48,015 nt of DNA from contig PDSF01000053.1 of assembly GCA_002748355.1 (NCBI GenBank), positions 1 through 48,015 on the forward strand, written 5' to 3'. The position numbers and the translations under genes were made by a program. Position 1 is the first letter of the stretch; each line of letters starts with the position of its first letter. Positions 15,204-23,936 of this stretch are shown in pieces. Source of the DNA: Planctomycetota bacterium (GTDB lineage Bacteria; Planctomycetota; UBA1135; GCA-002748355). A model generated the notes under the pieces. It was not told where the DNA came from. It saw only the letters and a program-made list of their open reading frames with translations, and ran no database searches.

Positions 15204-16345
15204 ACCAGTTCGATCGCTACTACGAACAGCTTCGGCAAGACTGCCGGCACTTCGAACCGCATCGCCCTTGTCGACCGCACAAGTTGCGGGGGCAAACATG
15301 CGAGAGCTGCGACGAGTACGAGGCGATGGCAAGGCGGGTTTTGATCGTCAAGCTCGCGGCGACCGGGGATGTCCTGCGAACGACGAGCTTTCTTCCTGGG
15401 ATTCGGAAGCGTCATCCGGATGCGGAGCTGCACTGGCTGACGCTGCCTGTTGCAGCGCCGTTATTCGAGGGGAATCCTCTGGTCGATCGCTTGCACCTCT
15501 GCGATGGCAAGCACTTGCCGGTGCTGCTGGAGCAGACTCCTTTCGATGCCATCTACTGCCCTGACGCGGATCGGGAAACCGCGGCTTTGGCGGCGGCGGC
15601 TCCCTTGCGTACGGGCGGGCGGCGCATTGGTTATGCCTTCGAGGATGGGCGTGTTGTTCCGATAGGCGAGGCGGCGCGGCGCTGGTTTGTTATGGGCGTC
15701 TCGGACGATTACAAGCGGGCGAACCGCGAGACCTACCAAAACCTCGTTGCTGCGGCGATCGGGCTAGCGTTACCGATGCTTGACCGCCCCATGCTGCTTT
15801 TGTCAGACGCGGAGCGCGGGCGAGCGCGTGAGTGGTGGCAGGCCGAGGGACGCGCAGGCTTCCTCCTTGGCCTGAATACCGGTGCTGGGCGTCGGTGGCC
15901 GCAGAAGCAGTGGAGCTGCGAAGGGCAGGTCGCGCTGGTGCAGCGGGTCCATGCTGTGGGCGGCATTACCATGCTGCTTGGCGGGCCGGAAGAGTCCGAG
16001 CGACATCAGCAATTACTGGCAGCGGTGCCGGAGGGTGCGGTCATAGATGCTGGCACCGAAAACACGCTGCGGGATTTTGCTGCGCGTTTGGAGCTCTGCG
16101 ATTTGGTGGTAACGGGCGACACAATGGCGCTGCACATGGCCTGCGCCTTCGGCAAGCCCGTGGTGGCGTTGTTTGGACCCACCAGCCCCTGGGAGATCGA
16201 GTTGTATGGCTCGGGGCGGAAGTGCTTCGCTGAGCAGCTCGAGTGCCTGGTTTGCTACGGGACTTGCGAGAAGACGCCCAACTGCCAGGACCTGATTTCT
16301 GTGGAAGAGGTCTGGCGCTGCGTAGAGGCCTTGCGCGGAGCTTAG
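15200..16345 (+). CDS. Glycosyltransferase family 9 (heptosyltransferase-like) with Cys-rich head
   Basis: A 381-residue heptosyltransferase-type protein. The GT9 core begins near residue 45 with ARRVLIVKLAATGDVLRTTS. The donor half has LGLNTGAGRRWPQKQW, MLLGGPEESER and the ADP-heptose block LVVTGDTMALHMACAFGKPVVALFG. Before the core is a 40-residue head with four cysteines (C15, C24, C34, C37; CESC spacing) and nearby histidines, which could bind zinc or an iron-sulfur cluster. The tail has another set (CLVCYGTCEKTPNC), as in many GT9 proteins. It is the last gene of the cluster. Its TAG stop lies inside a relaxed minus-strand match to the dispersed stop-associated element. Confidence 0.9.
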   Translation: MNQFDRYYEQLRQDCRHFEPHRPCRPHKLRGQTCESCDEYEAMARRVLIVKLAATGDVLRTTSFLPGIRKRHPDAELHWLTLPVAAPLFEGNPLVDRLHLCDGKHLPVLLEQTPFDAIYCPDADRETAALAAAAPLRTGGRRIGYAFEDGRVVPIGEAARRWFVMGVSDDYKRANRETYQNLVAAAIGLALPMLDRPMLLLSDAERGRAREWWQAEGRAGFLLGLNTGAGRRWPQKQWSCEGQVALVQRVHAVGGITMLLGGPEESERHQQLLAAVPEGAVIDAGTENTLRDFAARLELCDLVVTGDTMALHMACAFGKPVVALFGPTSPWEIELYGSGRKCFAEQLECLVCYGTCEKTPNCQDLISVEEVWRCVEALRGA

Positions 16346-16420
16346 CCGGCCGTTGAGAAAGGCTTGCTAGATACGCAGCTTTACTGCCGCCTTTATTCGC
16401 CGCGGGAAAGCGTTGGCGCC

Positions 16421-19156
16421 TCAGTGCGCTGCTAGCCAGTCAGGCCCTACTCCAAGGTCCACCGCTAGTGGCACCTCTAGCTCGGCTGCGCCTTCCATGC
16501 ATTCCCGGACTAGGGTGCTCATTTGTTCGACTTCGGTCTCCGGGCATTCCAGGACCAACTCGTCATGGACCTGAAGGAGCATCCTCCCTTCGAGGCCCTG
16601 TTCTTTCAGTCGCTGGTCCAGGTCGATCATTGCGCGCTTGATGATGTCAGCGGCTGTGCCCTGGATAGGGCTGTTGAGAGCGACGTTTTCGGCGTTAACG
16701 CGCAGGCGCTGCAGTTTCCCATTGATGTCGGGGAGGGGGCGGCGGCGCATCCAGAGCGTGCGGGTTTCCTCATTTGCACGCGCGGTCTCGAGGGCGTTAT
16801 CGATCCAGTCTTTTACCTTCGGCATTGCGTCGAAGTAGGCCGCGATGAACTTCTTCGCCTCGCCGAGCTTCAGGCCGGTTTCGCTGGCCAGGCGCTGCGG
16901 GCCCATTCCGTAGATGAGGCCGTAGTTGATGGCCTTCGCGTGCGAGCGCATTTCGCTGCCAACGGTCTCGGGCATGACGCCGAAGACCAGGGCAGCGGTG
17001 CGCTTGTGAACGTCCTCCCCGGCTCGGAAACCTGCGATTAAGTTTTCGTCGCCGGAAAGGTGGGCAAGAATCCGCAACTCCACTTGTGAATAGTCCGCAC
17101 TCATCAAGACCCAGCCAGGGTTTCCGGGGATGAAGGCTTTGCGGATTCGCCGGCCTTCTTCGGTGCGAATCGGTATGTTTTGCAGGTTGGGGTTGTCGGA
17201 GCTTAATCGACCCGTTGCTGTGACAGCTTGGTTGAAAGAAGAGTGAATCCTCCCGCTGCTGCTGCGGACGAGCTTTGGCAGGGCATCTACGTAGGTGCCC
17301 TTTAGCTTGGTCAGCTGCCGATGCTTTAGCAGCATCTCGACGATGGGGTGTTCGCCATAGGTCTCAAGCACTTTCGCGTCCGTGGCCCACTGCCCGGTGC
17401 GTGTCTTCTTTGGCGGGCGTTTGTTCAGGGCGCTGTGGATCTGAACCCGGTCGAAGAGCACTTCGCCCATTTGCTTGGGGCTGCCGATGTTGAACTCTTC
17501 TCCGGCTTCTTGGTAGATCCGATCGCTCAGATCCGCGAGGCGTCCTTCGAACTCCTTGGAAAGTTCTTGGAGATAAGGCACATCGATCTTGATGCCGCGT
17601 TCCTCCATCTCAACGAGCACTGGCAACAGTGGCATCTCAAGCTCATCGAAGATCGTGCGAACCTGATGTTCTTCCAGTTCCTTTTCGAGCGGTTCGCGTA
17701 GCCGCCAGGTGAAGTCGGCGTCTTCGCAGGCGTACTGTCCCACCTTGCGGTGAGCGACCTCGGCCATCGTTACCGCTTTGGCGCCTTTACCGATGATGTC
17801 GCTGGTCGGGATTTTTTTATAGCTGAAGAAATCAAAGCAGAGGGCGTCCAGGTTGTGCCGGCGACCTGCGGGCATGGCCACATAGCTGGCTAGCATCGTG
17901 TCGAAGCCTACCCCCTCAACTCGTACTCCCGCGCGCCGCATGACCTCGATGTCATACTTGATGTTCTGCCCGAACTTCTCGATGCAGGGGTCCTGCAAAA
18001 CAGCTACGAAGGCGGCGAGCCACTGGTCCCGCTGGTGGCCTTCGGGTAGGTCCGGTCCAAGCAGGGGCACGTAGAAGGCCTGGCCGGCTTTGGTCGCGAA
18101 GGACATTCCCACGAGTTCCGCTTCACCGGTATCGAGGCTGGTGGTTTCGGTGTCGAATGCGAAGCTCTTGGCTGCTTGCAGGCGTCGCGCGAGAGTCTTG
18201 CACTCTCCAAGGCTCTCGATAATGCGATAATCCTGGGGGCCGCTCCTCGCTTGGTTCCCCTCGTTTTGTGCCTCCTCGATGAGTTCGAGGACGAAGCTTT
18301 TGAACTCCAGGCGCTGGTAAAGAGTGATGAGCTTTTCGCGATCGGGTTGTGGCGGCCCGAGGGAGTCTGGGGTGACCTCGAGATCTAGATCGGTCACGAT
18401 GGTGACCAGCTTGCGGGAGAGCAGCGCCTGATCGCGGAACTCGATCAGGTTCTCGCGCATCTTGGACTTCTTCATGCCCTCGGCTGCATCGAGGATGGCA
18501 TCGAGGCTGCCATATTCGTTCAGGAGCTGAGCGGCCTTTTTGGGGCCGATACCCGGCACGCCCGGAACGTTGTCGCTGGAGTCTCCCATCAGGGCCAGAA
18601 GGTCGATGATCTGCTCGGGAGGAACGCCAAACTTCTCGATGACCTGGGCAGGTCCCTGGACTCGCGTTTCGCTGCGATCGCGTTTGGCCTTGATGTCGTA
18701 GAGCTGGAGCTTTTCTCCATCGACGAGCTGCATGAAGTCTTTGTCGCCGCTGACAATGAAGACCTGGTCCCCCTCTTCCTTGCACTTCACCGCCAAGCTA
18801 CCGATTACGTCGTCGGCTTCCTGGCCGGGCATCTCGATGATGGGGAGGCCCCAGGCCTGCGTTAGCTCGCGGAGATCGTTGAACTGCAGAACCAGCTCGT
18901 CGGGGGCTTTTTCGCGGGTTGCTTTGTACTCGGGGTAGATCGCGACGCGATGCAGGTTCTCGCGGGGCCCATCGAAGGCGACAGCGATGCGGTCAGGGTT
19001 CTCCTGCTGCAGCAGAGCACGGAGGGTCAGCAAAAAGCCGAAGCTGGCGGAGGTTGGGTGCCCGCTGCTGCTGATCAGGCCACCCCCGCGAACGGTGAAG
19101 GCAAAGTGGGCGCGGTAGGCGAGTGCTGTGCCGTCGAGCAGGAAGGTCCTTCGCAT
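16421..19156 (-). CDS. polA: DNA polymerase I
   Basis: A 911-residue replication/repair polymerase. All three domains look active. The 5'-nuclease has QEADDVIGSLA, VSGDKDFMQLV and DSSDNVPGVPGIGPKKAAQLL. The 3'-5' proofreading domain has FAFDTETTS (DxE), FGQNIKYD and YACEDADFTW. The polymerase has motif A MSADYSQVELRILAHLSGD, motif B RSHAKAINYGLIYGMG and motif C QVHDELVLE. I place the start at ATG 19156 (MRRTFLLDGTALAYRAHFAF), where the nuclease fold begins; the open frame runs on to TTG 19339 but that part has no homology to PolA. It is transcribed away from the next gene. Confidence 0.97.
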   Translation of the reverse strand: MRRTFLLDGTALAYRAHFAFTVRGGGLISSSGHPTSASFGFLLTLRALLQQENPDRIAVAFDGPRENLHRVAIYPEYKATREKAPDELVLQFNDLRELTQAWGLPIIEMPGQEADDVIGSLAVKCKEEGDQVFIVSGDKDFMQLVDGEKLQLYDIKAKRDRSETRVQGPAQVIEKFGVPPEQIIDLLALMGDSSDNVPGVPGIGPKKAAQLLNEYGSLDAILDAAEGMKKSKMRENLIEFRDQALLSRKLVTIVTDLDLEVTPDSLGPPQPDREKLITLYQRLEFKSFVLELIEEAQNEGNQARSGPQDYRIIESLGECKTLARRLQAAKSFAFDTETTSLDTGEAELVGMSFATKAGQAFYVPLLGPDLPEGHQRDQWLAAFVAVLQDPCIEKFGQNIKYDIEVMRRAGVRVEGVGFDTMLASYVAMPAGRRHNLDALCFDFFSYKKIPTSDIIGKGAKAVTMAEVAHRKVGQYACEDADFTWRLREPLEKELEEHQVRTIFDELEMPLLPVLVEMEERGIKIDVPYLQELSKEFEGRLADLSDRIYQEAGEEFNIGSPKQMGEVLFDRVQIHSALNKRPPKKTRTGQWATDAKVLETYGEHPIVEMLLKHRQLTKLKGTYVDALPKLVRSSSGRIHSSFNQAVTATGRLSSDNPNLQNIPIRTEEGRRIRKAFIPGNPGWVLMSADYSQVELRILAHLSGDENLIAGFRAGEDVHKRTAALVFGVMPETVGSEMRSHAKAINYGLIYGMGPQRLASETGLKLGEAKKFIAAYFDAMPKVKDWIDNALETARANEETRTLWMRRRPLPDINGKLQRLRVNAENVALNSPIQGTAADIIKRAMIDLDQRLKEQGLEGRMLLQVHDELVLECPETEVEQMSTLVRECMEGAAELEVPLAVDLGVGPDWLAAH

Positions 19157-19367
19157 CGCGGCATTGTGGCAAAGCTGCACAGGCAGGGCGAGGGTCGGGG
19201 TCTGCCCATGCTTTTTGCTTTTGGCGGACGAGACTTGGCGCCGGATTTGGGCGGTTGCGGCGCTGGTACACATGCGCGACGATTTGCACGTGGGCCTCGG
19301 CCTTGGCTGTCGATAGAGTACGCTGAGATACTGCCCCAACCCCCCCCAAGTTTTTGAGGTTGAGACG

Positions 19368-20198
19368 ATGCATAAGATTCTGATCAGAGCGAGTGCGCTA
19401 CTTGCTGCGCTTGCTTTTTGTGGTGCTCCAGCGCTCGCTTCCCCGCAGTGATGTGGTGGTGGTCGGGGCGCAGTTGGCGCTCCCTCACGTGGAGGGATGG
19501 GGCGAGGTGGAGCAGCGATCTCCTTTCAACGCCTGCAAACCAGCCTTTCGAAGCTCAAGATCGATTGGAAAACGGCGACGGCACGCGGCGAAGAGAAGCT
19601 GAGTGTCCGAGAGGCTCTCGACCAGATTGCCAAGCGCGATGCTCGCCCGGTGCTGATCCTTCGTGAAAAGGAGCGTCCGGACGAGAAGGTCGAGGCGCTG
19701 CTAAAGGCGACGCTCAAGAGTGAGCGAATCCAACTTGCGTCGGATTGGTTCTATTGCGTCAAGGTTCCCGAGCACGCTTCGGACCCCGAGCATCCGTGGA
19801 GCGTGCTTTTTGATGATCGCCACCCCGAGCGCATCGTGCTCTATACGCGCGATGGCGGCTGCAAGGTCGGCTTCCTCGGTTCGACTCGGCATAAGGTGAA
19901 CTGGAAGGGCTTTGCTCGTGTCCTCAAGAAGGATTACAAGCGCGATGCGACCCGCGCGGTCAAGCAGATCAATCAGCTTCTGAGCAAATACGACGCGATC
20001 GATAGCCGCAAGAAGGACATCCAGGAGCAGTTGGACCGTGCCAAGGAGGGGTCCGACAAGCGCAAGATCCAGAAGTACAACAAGAAGCTGGAAGAGCTCG
20101 AAAAGGAGCTAAAGAAGGCCCTGCGCCAAGAAGAGAAGCTGCGTGATCTTGGGCTCAAGCGGCAGCTTGAGCAGGAGAAGGCCGCGAAGCGTACTTGA
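19368..20198 (+). CDS. Exported coiled-coil protein, frame disturbed twice near the N-terminus
   Basis: ATG 19368 opens a clear signal peptide (MHKILIRASALLAALAFCGA, cleavage near ALA-S) that stops at TGA 19449. From about 19447 to 19535 the coding signal lies in the +1 frame: third positions are mostly G/C and the peptide is natural (SDVVVVGAQLALPHVEGW). After that it returns to the original frame (FQRLQTSLSKLKIDWK onward) to the stop at 20198. So the gene needs one base less near 19443-19448 and one more near 19535, or is a pseudogene. The body has a domain with LIWD-like REALDQIAKRDARPVLILR and a C-terminal coiled coil (about the last 75 residues, EELEKELKKALRQEEKL). I do not recognise the family. 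A called start at ATG 19497 would lack the export signal. Confidence 0.65.
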
Positions 20199-20265
20199 GG
20201 CTCCCTAGACGGATCTGGCAAGTGGATTACCATGGGGCTCCCCGATTTCCCAAGAGTGGAGAACC

Positions 20266-21741
20266 ATGGTTTCCCTCCAGCCTTCTGCTCTCGTAGCAGC
20301 CTTTCTTCTCGCCTCCTACGCGGGCGCCTCTTCCAGCGGTCTCATTCTCAAGCCCTACGGTCCAGCGACGGCCGGTAAGGGCAATATCTCTCCCGAGCTG
20401 TGGGTGCGAGGGCATCCGAGCCCGGGACAGAGTTCCTTCCGCTTTGAAGTGTCGAAGGGGCTCGGAGCTGGGCCAGCCTTCATGGTCGGGGGCTTTCGCC
20501 AGACCAAGCTCTCGGTTCTCGGTCTCAGTCTCCTCGTCGACCCCATGACCCCAGGGTTTTTCCTGCCTTGGTCGGGAGTACTTGGTGGCGGGGCGGGGCA
20601 AGCCGGCGCTGGTTCGGTGAGCATTGCTTTTCCGCTCCCGAACATGCCCAGTATTGCTGGGGTCTCGCTCTACACCCAGGTCTTCGTCCTTGATGCTGCG
20701 GCTCCTGGAGGTTTGAGCGCTTCGAAGGGACTGCGTTCGACCTTCAATCGAGGCCCGCTCGCTGTGCTCTGCGGCCACCGCAGTCTGCGTAGTTATGACT
20801 ACGGCCGTCAGAAAGCGGTCAACGATGGAACCCGCAGCTCGCCTGATGACGTGCAGTTCAATCGTGCTGGCACTCTGCTGTTTGCCACGGGGCGTGATAG
20901 CGGCAGTGCCGGTGTGTTTGAGATCTATGATGCGACAGTATCTCCCCTCAAGAAGCTGAAGATGGTGAGCTTAGGCCCTGGGCTTCCCAATCACCTCGTC
21001 GTGCATCCGTCGGATACGCGTGCCTACGTTGCGATTGCCGACAAGCCTGGTAAGGCGGGCTATGTCCGCATCGTCGATATCGATCGGAGCTCTAGCACCT
21101 TTGGCACCGTTTTGGGGCAGGTAAAGAACATCCCAGCGGGTCTCAGGTTTTTCGAAGGTGGCTCTGTTTCGGCAAACGGGCGGGTGCTCTGCATCGCCGA
21201 ATTTCAGTTTTCGGGAGCCTCTTCTCTTCACGTGATTGACGTCGACCCGAGTTCCTCGACTCGGGACACCTGGAAAAAGACGATTCTTCTGCCCGGGGTC
21301 GGATCCATGCTGACCGACGTCGATGTCGATGCCGATGGGCTTTATGCCTACGTCTGCGCCGTTTCGTTCGGTGGCCCGCCGACCTTTGCTCAGGTCTTGC
21401 TGCCGACAGGCCGTGTAACGAAGCTCGTTTCGATTTCCAACAATGTCCGATTCCCGACCGATATCGATCTCGATCCTCGCGGGCGCTTCCTGGTCGTCTC
21501 GTGTTCGAACTCGAGTAACCTCGTTTACTTTCCTCTGACCCGAGGGCCTTCGTTCATGGTGCCGCGATTGATGCAGAGTGCGGGCAAGGCCAAGCCGTTC
21601 TCGGTGGCTCTGACGCCGGACTCTCGTCTTGCGATTGCGGCGACGATGTCGCACGGCTTTGTCGCCTGGGATGTCGCCACGGGCAAGATCGTCTGGCGGA
21701 ATCAGTCTGTCTCAGGCGGTGACGGGATCGCCGTGCGCTGA
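20266..21741 (+). CDS. Secreted beta-propeller protein with planctomycete-type beta domain
   Basis: A 491-residue exported protein. ATG 20266 follows a GTGGAG site. Residues 1-23 are a signal peptide (ALVAAFLLASYAGASS). Residues about 25-165 are a beta domain of the type seen at the end of the proteins at 72-1028 and 47355-48002, with the SLYTQVFVLDAAA signature. From about 185 on, repeated strands read like a YncE/lactonase-type propeller: LLFATGRDSGSAGVFEIYD, LPNHLVVHPSDTRAYVAIAD, VLCIAEFQFSGASSLHVIDV, LYAYVCAVSF, DIDLDPRGRFLVVSC and SVALTPDSRLAIAATM. No catalytic residues stand out. A binding or structural role is likely. A strong terminator follows. Confidence 0.8.
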   Translation: MVSLQPSALVAAFLLASYAGASSSGLILKPYGPATAGKGNISPELWVRGHPSPGQSSFRFEVSKGLGAGPAFMVGGFRQTKLSVLGLSLLVDPMTPGFFLPWSGVLGGGAGQAGAGSVSIAFPLPNMPSIAGVSLYTQVFVLDAAAPGGLSASKGLRSTFNRGPLAVLCGHRSLRSYDYGRQKAVNDGTRSSPDDVQFNRAGTLLFATGRDSGSAGVFEIYDATVSPLKKLKMVSLGPGLPNHLVVHPSDTRAYVAIADKPGKAGYVRIVDIDRSSSTFGTVLGQVKNIPAGLRFFEGGSVSANGRVLCIAEFQFSGASSLHVIDVDPSSSTRDTWKKTILLPGVGSMLTDVDVDADGLYAYVCAVSFGGPPTFAQVLLPTGRVTKLVSISNNVRFPTDIDLDPRGRFLVVSCSNSSNLVYFPLTRGPSFMVPRLMQSAGKAKPFSVALTPDSRLAIAATMSHGFVAWDVATGKIVWRNQSVSGGDGIAVR

Positions 21742-21772
21742 GGGACGATTCGACTGCGGGGCCCATAGTCGG

Positions 21773-21815
21773 GCTGCTTTGCCCAGCGCTTCTTATGAGC
21801 GCTGGGCAAAGCAGC
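21773..21815. terminator. Strong bidirectional hairpin between convergent genes
   Basis: A perfect 18-bp inverted repeat (21773-21790 with 21798-21815) with a 7-nt loop lies between the propeller gene and purH, which converge here. The structure can serve both strands. Confidence 0.85.
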
Positions 21816-21868
21816 CTGCCGGTTCCCAGGGGCTGGGTGGGGGCTCTTCCGGTCTAGTGGGGCCCGGC

Positions 21869-23443
21869 TTAGTGTCGGAAGTGTCGCTTGCCAGTGTGGA
21901 TCATGGCGGCGCCGAGTTTGTCGACCGCTGCAGTGACTTCGGGATCCTTGCGTGAACCGCCCGGTTGGGCTATGGCGCTGATGCCGGCGGCTATGGCTGC
22001 CTCGACCCCATCGGGGAAGGGGAAGAAGGCGTCACTACCCAGCACCGCGCCCTTGGCCTTCTCGCCGGCGTGTTCGCAGGCGATGTTCACCGAGTCGACA
22101 CGGCTCATTTGCCCGGCGCCGACGCCGACAATCTGTAGGTTCTTGGCCAGTAGGATGGCGTTGGAGCGCACGTGCTTGCAGACGCGCCAGGCAAAACGCA
22201 AGTCGGCCATTTCGGCATCCGAAGGTTGACGCTTGCTGGCGACAACCCAGCCTTGCTCCTCGGCCTCGTAGAGGGGGCCGTCGTCGTCCTGCACGAGAAA
22301 TCCGCCCGATACCGAGCGCAGGCGCTTCCACTTGCCCAGTGGCGCTAGTGGTCCACATTCGATCAGGCGTAGGTTTTTGCCGAACTTGGCTCCGTGGAGC
22401 GTGTCCAGGGCCGCTTCGCTAAAGCTTGGTGCGATTAGGCATTCGACGAACTTGCCCGGGGCCGCGATTTCAGCTGCGGTCTCGGCATCCACCGTGCGGT
22501 TGCAGGCGATGATCGAGCCGAATGCCGAGATCGGATCGCCTGCGTGTGCGTTGATGAAGGCTTCTCGTAAGGAGTCGGCGCTTGCCGCGCCGCAGGGGTT
22601 GCCATGCTTGATGATGGCGCAGAACGCTGACTGCTCTGCAGGAAACTCTCGGGCGAGCTCGAGGGCTCCGTCGAGGTCGAGGATGTTGTTGTAACTAAGC
22701 GCTTTGCCCCCGAGCACCTTTGCGCTGCCCAGACTCGATGGGGCTGAGCTGCGGAGTCGGTAGAAATCGCCACCCTGGTGAGGATTCTCCCCATAGCGGA
22801 GTGATTGGGCCAAATCTCCGACGATCGTTATCGACTCGGCAGGGCCGGTGTGCTCGCCTTCCTGCTGTCCCTGCAGGTACTCGGCGATCGCAGCGTCATA
22901 GCGTGCTGTCTGTGCGAAGACCTTACGTGCGAGCTTCCTCCTGAGGGCTTCGCTGGGGCGGCCGCTTACCAGTGCGGATCCCACTTCGTCGTAGTCGGCT
23001 GGATCGCAGACGACCGTTACGTGTGCGTGGTTCTTAGCGGCCGAGCGCAGCATGGAGGGGCCGCCGATATCGATTTGCTCGATGGCTTCGGCCAGGCTGA
23101 CCCCCTCCTTACTGATCGTTTCGACAAAGGGGTAGAGGTTGACGACCACGACGTCGATTTGGCGGATGCCGTGCTCCTGCATGGCCGATACGTGTGCCTG
23201 GAGATCGCGCCGCCCGAGCAGGCCGCCGTGCACGAGCGGATGCAGGGTCTTGACCCGTCCGTCGAGCATTTCGGGGAAGCCTGTGTACTGGGAGACATCT
23301 TCGACCTCAAGCCCAGCTTCTCGCAGCCTGGCTGCGGTGCCACCGGTGGAGAGCAGGCCGTAGCCTTGCTCGACGAGAGTTTTTGCGAAGTCGACGAGAC
23401 CGGTCTTGTCTGAGACCGACAGCAATGCGAAACGAGCGCCCAT
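21869..23443 (-). CDS. purH: Bifunctional AICAR transformylase/IMP cyclohydrolase
   Basis: Carries out the last two steps of IMP synthesis, formyl transfer to AICAR and ring closure. The 524 residues are full length. The N-terminal cyclohydrolase (MGS-like fold) has LLSTGGTAARLREAG, GFPEMLDGRVKTLHPLVHGG, VVVNLYPF and IDIGGPSMLRSAAKNH. The transformylase has LRYGENPHQGGDFYR, CAIIKHGNPCGAA and AFGSIIACNR, ending in the conserved VDSVNIACEHAGEKAKG and SDAFFPFPDGVE blocks. The start is ATG 23443. No other pur genes are near, so it seems to be a stand-alone unit facing the propeller gene. Confidence 0.97.
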   Translation of the reverse strand: MGARFALLSVSDKTGLVDFAKTLVEQGYGLLSTGGTAARLREAGLEVEDVSQYTGFPEMLDGRVKTLHPLVHGGLLGRRDLQAHVSAMQEHGIRQIDVVVVNLYPFVETISKEGVSLAEAIEQIDIGGPSMLRSAAKNHAHVTVVCDPADYDEVGSALVSGRPSEALRRKLARKVFAQTARYDAAIAEYLQGQQEGEHTGPAESITIVGDLAQSLRYGENPHQGGDFYRLRSSAPSSLGSAKVLGGKALSYNNILDLDGALELAREFPAEQSAFCAIIKHGNPCGAASADSLREAFINAHAGDPISAFGSIIACNRTVDAETAAEIAAPGKFVECLIAPSFSEAALDTLHGAKFGKNLRLIECGPLAPLGKWKRLRSVSGGFLVQDDDGPLYEAEEQGWVVASKRQPSDAEMADLRFAWRVCKHVRSNAILLAKNLQIVGVGAGQMSRVDSVNIACEHAGEKAKGAVLGSDAFFPFPDGVEAAIAAGISAIAQPGGSRKDPEVTAAVDKLGAAMIHTGKRHFRH

Positions 23444-23575
23444 GACTGGCTCCAGAGGGGGGGCAGAAAAAGTGGAGGGGACAAGTGCGGCGAGCCCCGA
23501 GCAGAGCCATCGTCAGCGCCCTGCTAAGGCTGCATCCAACTCTGCCTCGGCATGGGAAACAAGAGCTACTCACAA

Positions 23576-23614
23576 CAAGAGCCCCCCGCTCCCAAAGGAA
23601 GCGGGGGGCTCTTG
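23576..23614 (-). terminator. Terminator downstream of the 81-residue gene
   Basis: A perfect 15-bp inverted repeat (23576-23590 with 23600-23614) with a 9-nt loop lies between the end of the 81-residue gene and the start of purH. On the minus strand it follows that gene by 65 bases and probably ends its transcript. Confidence 0.75.
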
Positions 23615-23638
23615 CGTTGGCGAGGGAGGGGCGCCGAA

Positions 23639-23687
23639 TCCGGCGCTCCGTCACTCGCGGGCCTTCTTCAACAGCCTGTTAGCCCTT
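23639..23687 (+). repeat. Dispersed stop-associated element, copy B
   Basis: This 49-base stretch begins TCCGGCGCTCCGTCACTCGC and ends CTTCTTCAACAGCCTGTTAG plus CCCTT. It is the best-preserved copy. The TTA at 23679-23681 is the TAA stop of the minus-strand 81-residue gene, so the element lies mainly in that gene's 3' untranslated region and overlaps its last codons. Its left edge also forms a short GGCGCC-type hairpin. Confidence 0.6.
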
Positions 23688-23924
23688 ATCGGAGTCGGGC
23701 TTCGGCTTTGGTTTCACCATGCCGCCCTCGCCTGGCTTCATCAGCTGTAGCGAAAGGACCTTGAAGCGCTTCTCCTTCTTCAGCAGCTTGGCCAAGGCCT
23801 CTTGCGTTAGCTGCTCCTTGTCGGTCTTGGGTTTCTTCGTCCAGATCAGGACCTCGCCAGCGGCGCAGTCGGGCATGGCAACCAGGATGGCCTTGTGGCT
23901 TTCGAGCATCTCACGGACGCTCAT
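23679..23924 (-). CDS. 81-residue charged protein
   Basis: A small cytoplasmic-looking protein without a signal peptide. It begins SVREMLESHKAILVAMPDC, followed by AAGEVLIWTKKPKTDKEQLT, a lysine-rich helix (QEALAKLLKKEKRFKVLSLQ) and a Pro/Lys tail (KPKPKPDSDKG). The single cysteine sits in MPDCAAGEV. It starts 12 bases after the stop of the HMA-like gene upstream, so the two are probably one transcript. I do not recognise the family; the alternation of strand and helix suggests a small alpha/beta fold. Confidence 0.65.
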   Translation of the reverse strand: MSVREMLESHKAILVAMPDCAAGEVLIWTKKPKTDKEQLTQEALAKLLKKEKRFKVLSLQLMKPGEGGMVKPKPKPDSDKG

Positions 23925-23936
23925 TGCGCTGGATTG

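Noticed and set aside
16421..19339. Extended polA start at TTG 19339
   Set aside because: The extra 61 residues have no resemblance to PolA, and the family start MRRTFLLDG lies at 19156.
19449..19497. Selenocysteine at TGA 19449
   Set aside because: Although the downstream hairpin has SECIS-like geometry, the frame after the TGA encodes an unnatural Gly-rich stretch with poor codon pattern, while the +1 frame looks coding. It is kept only as an alternative in the findings.
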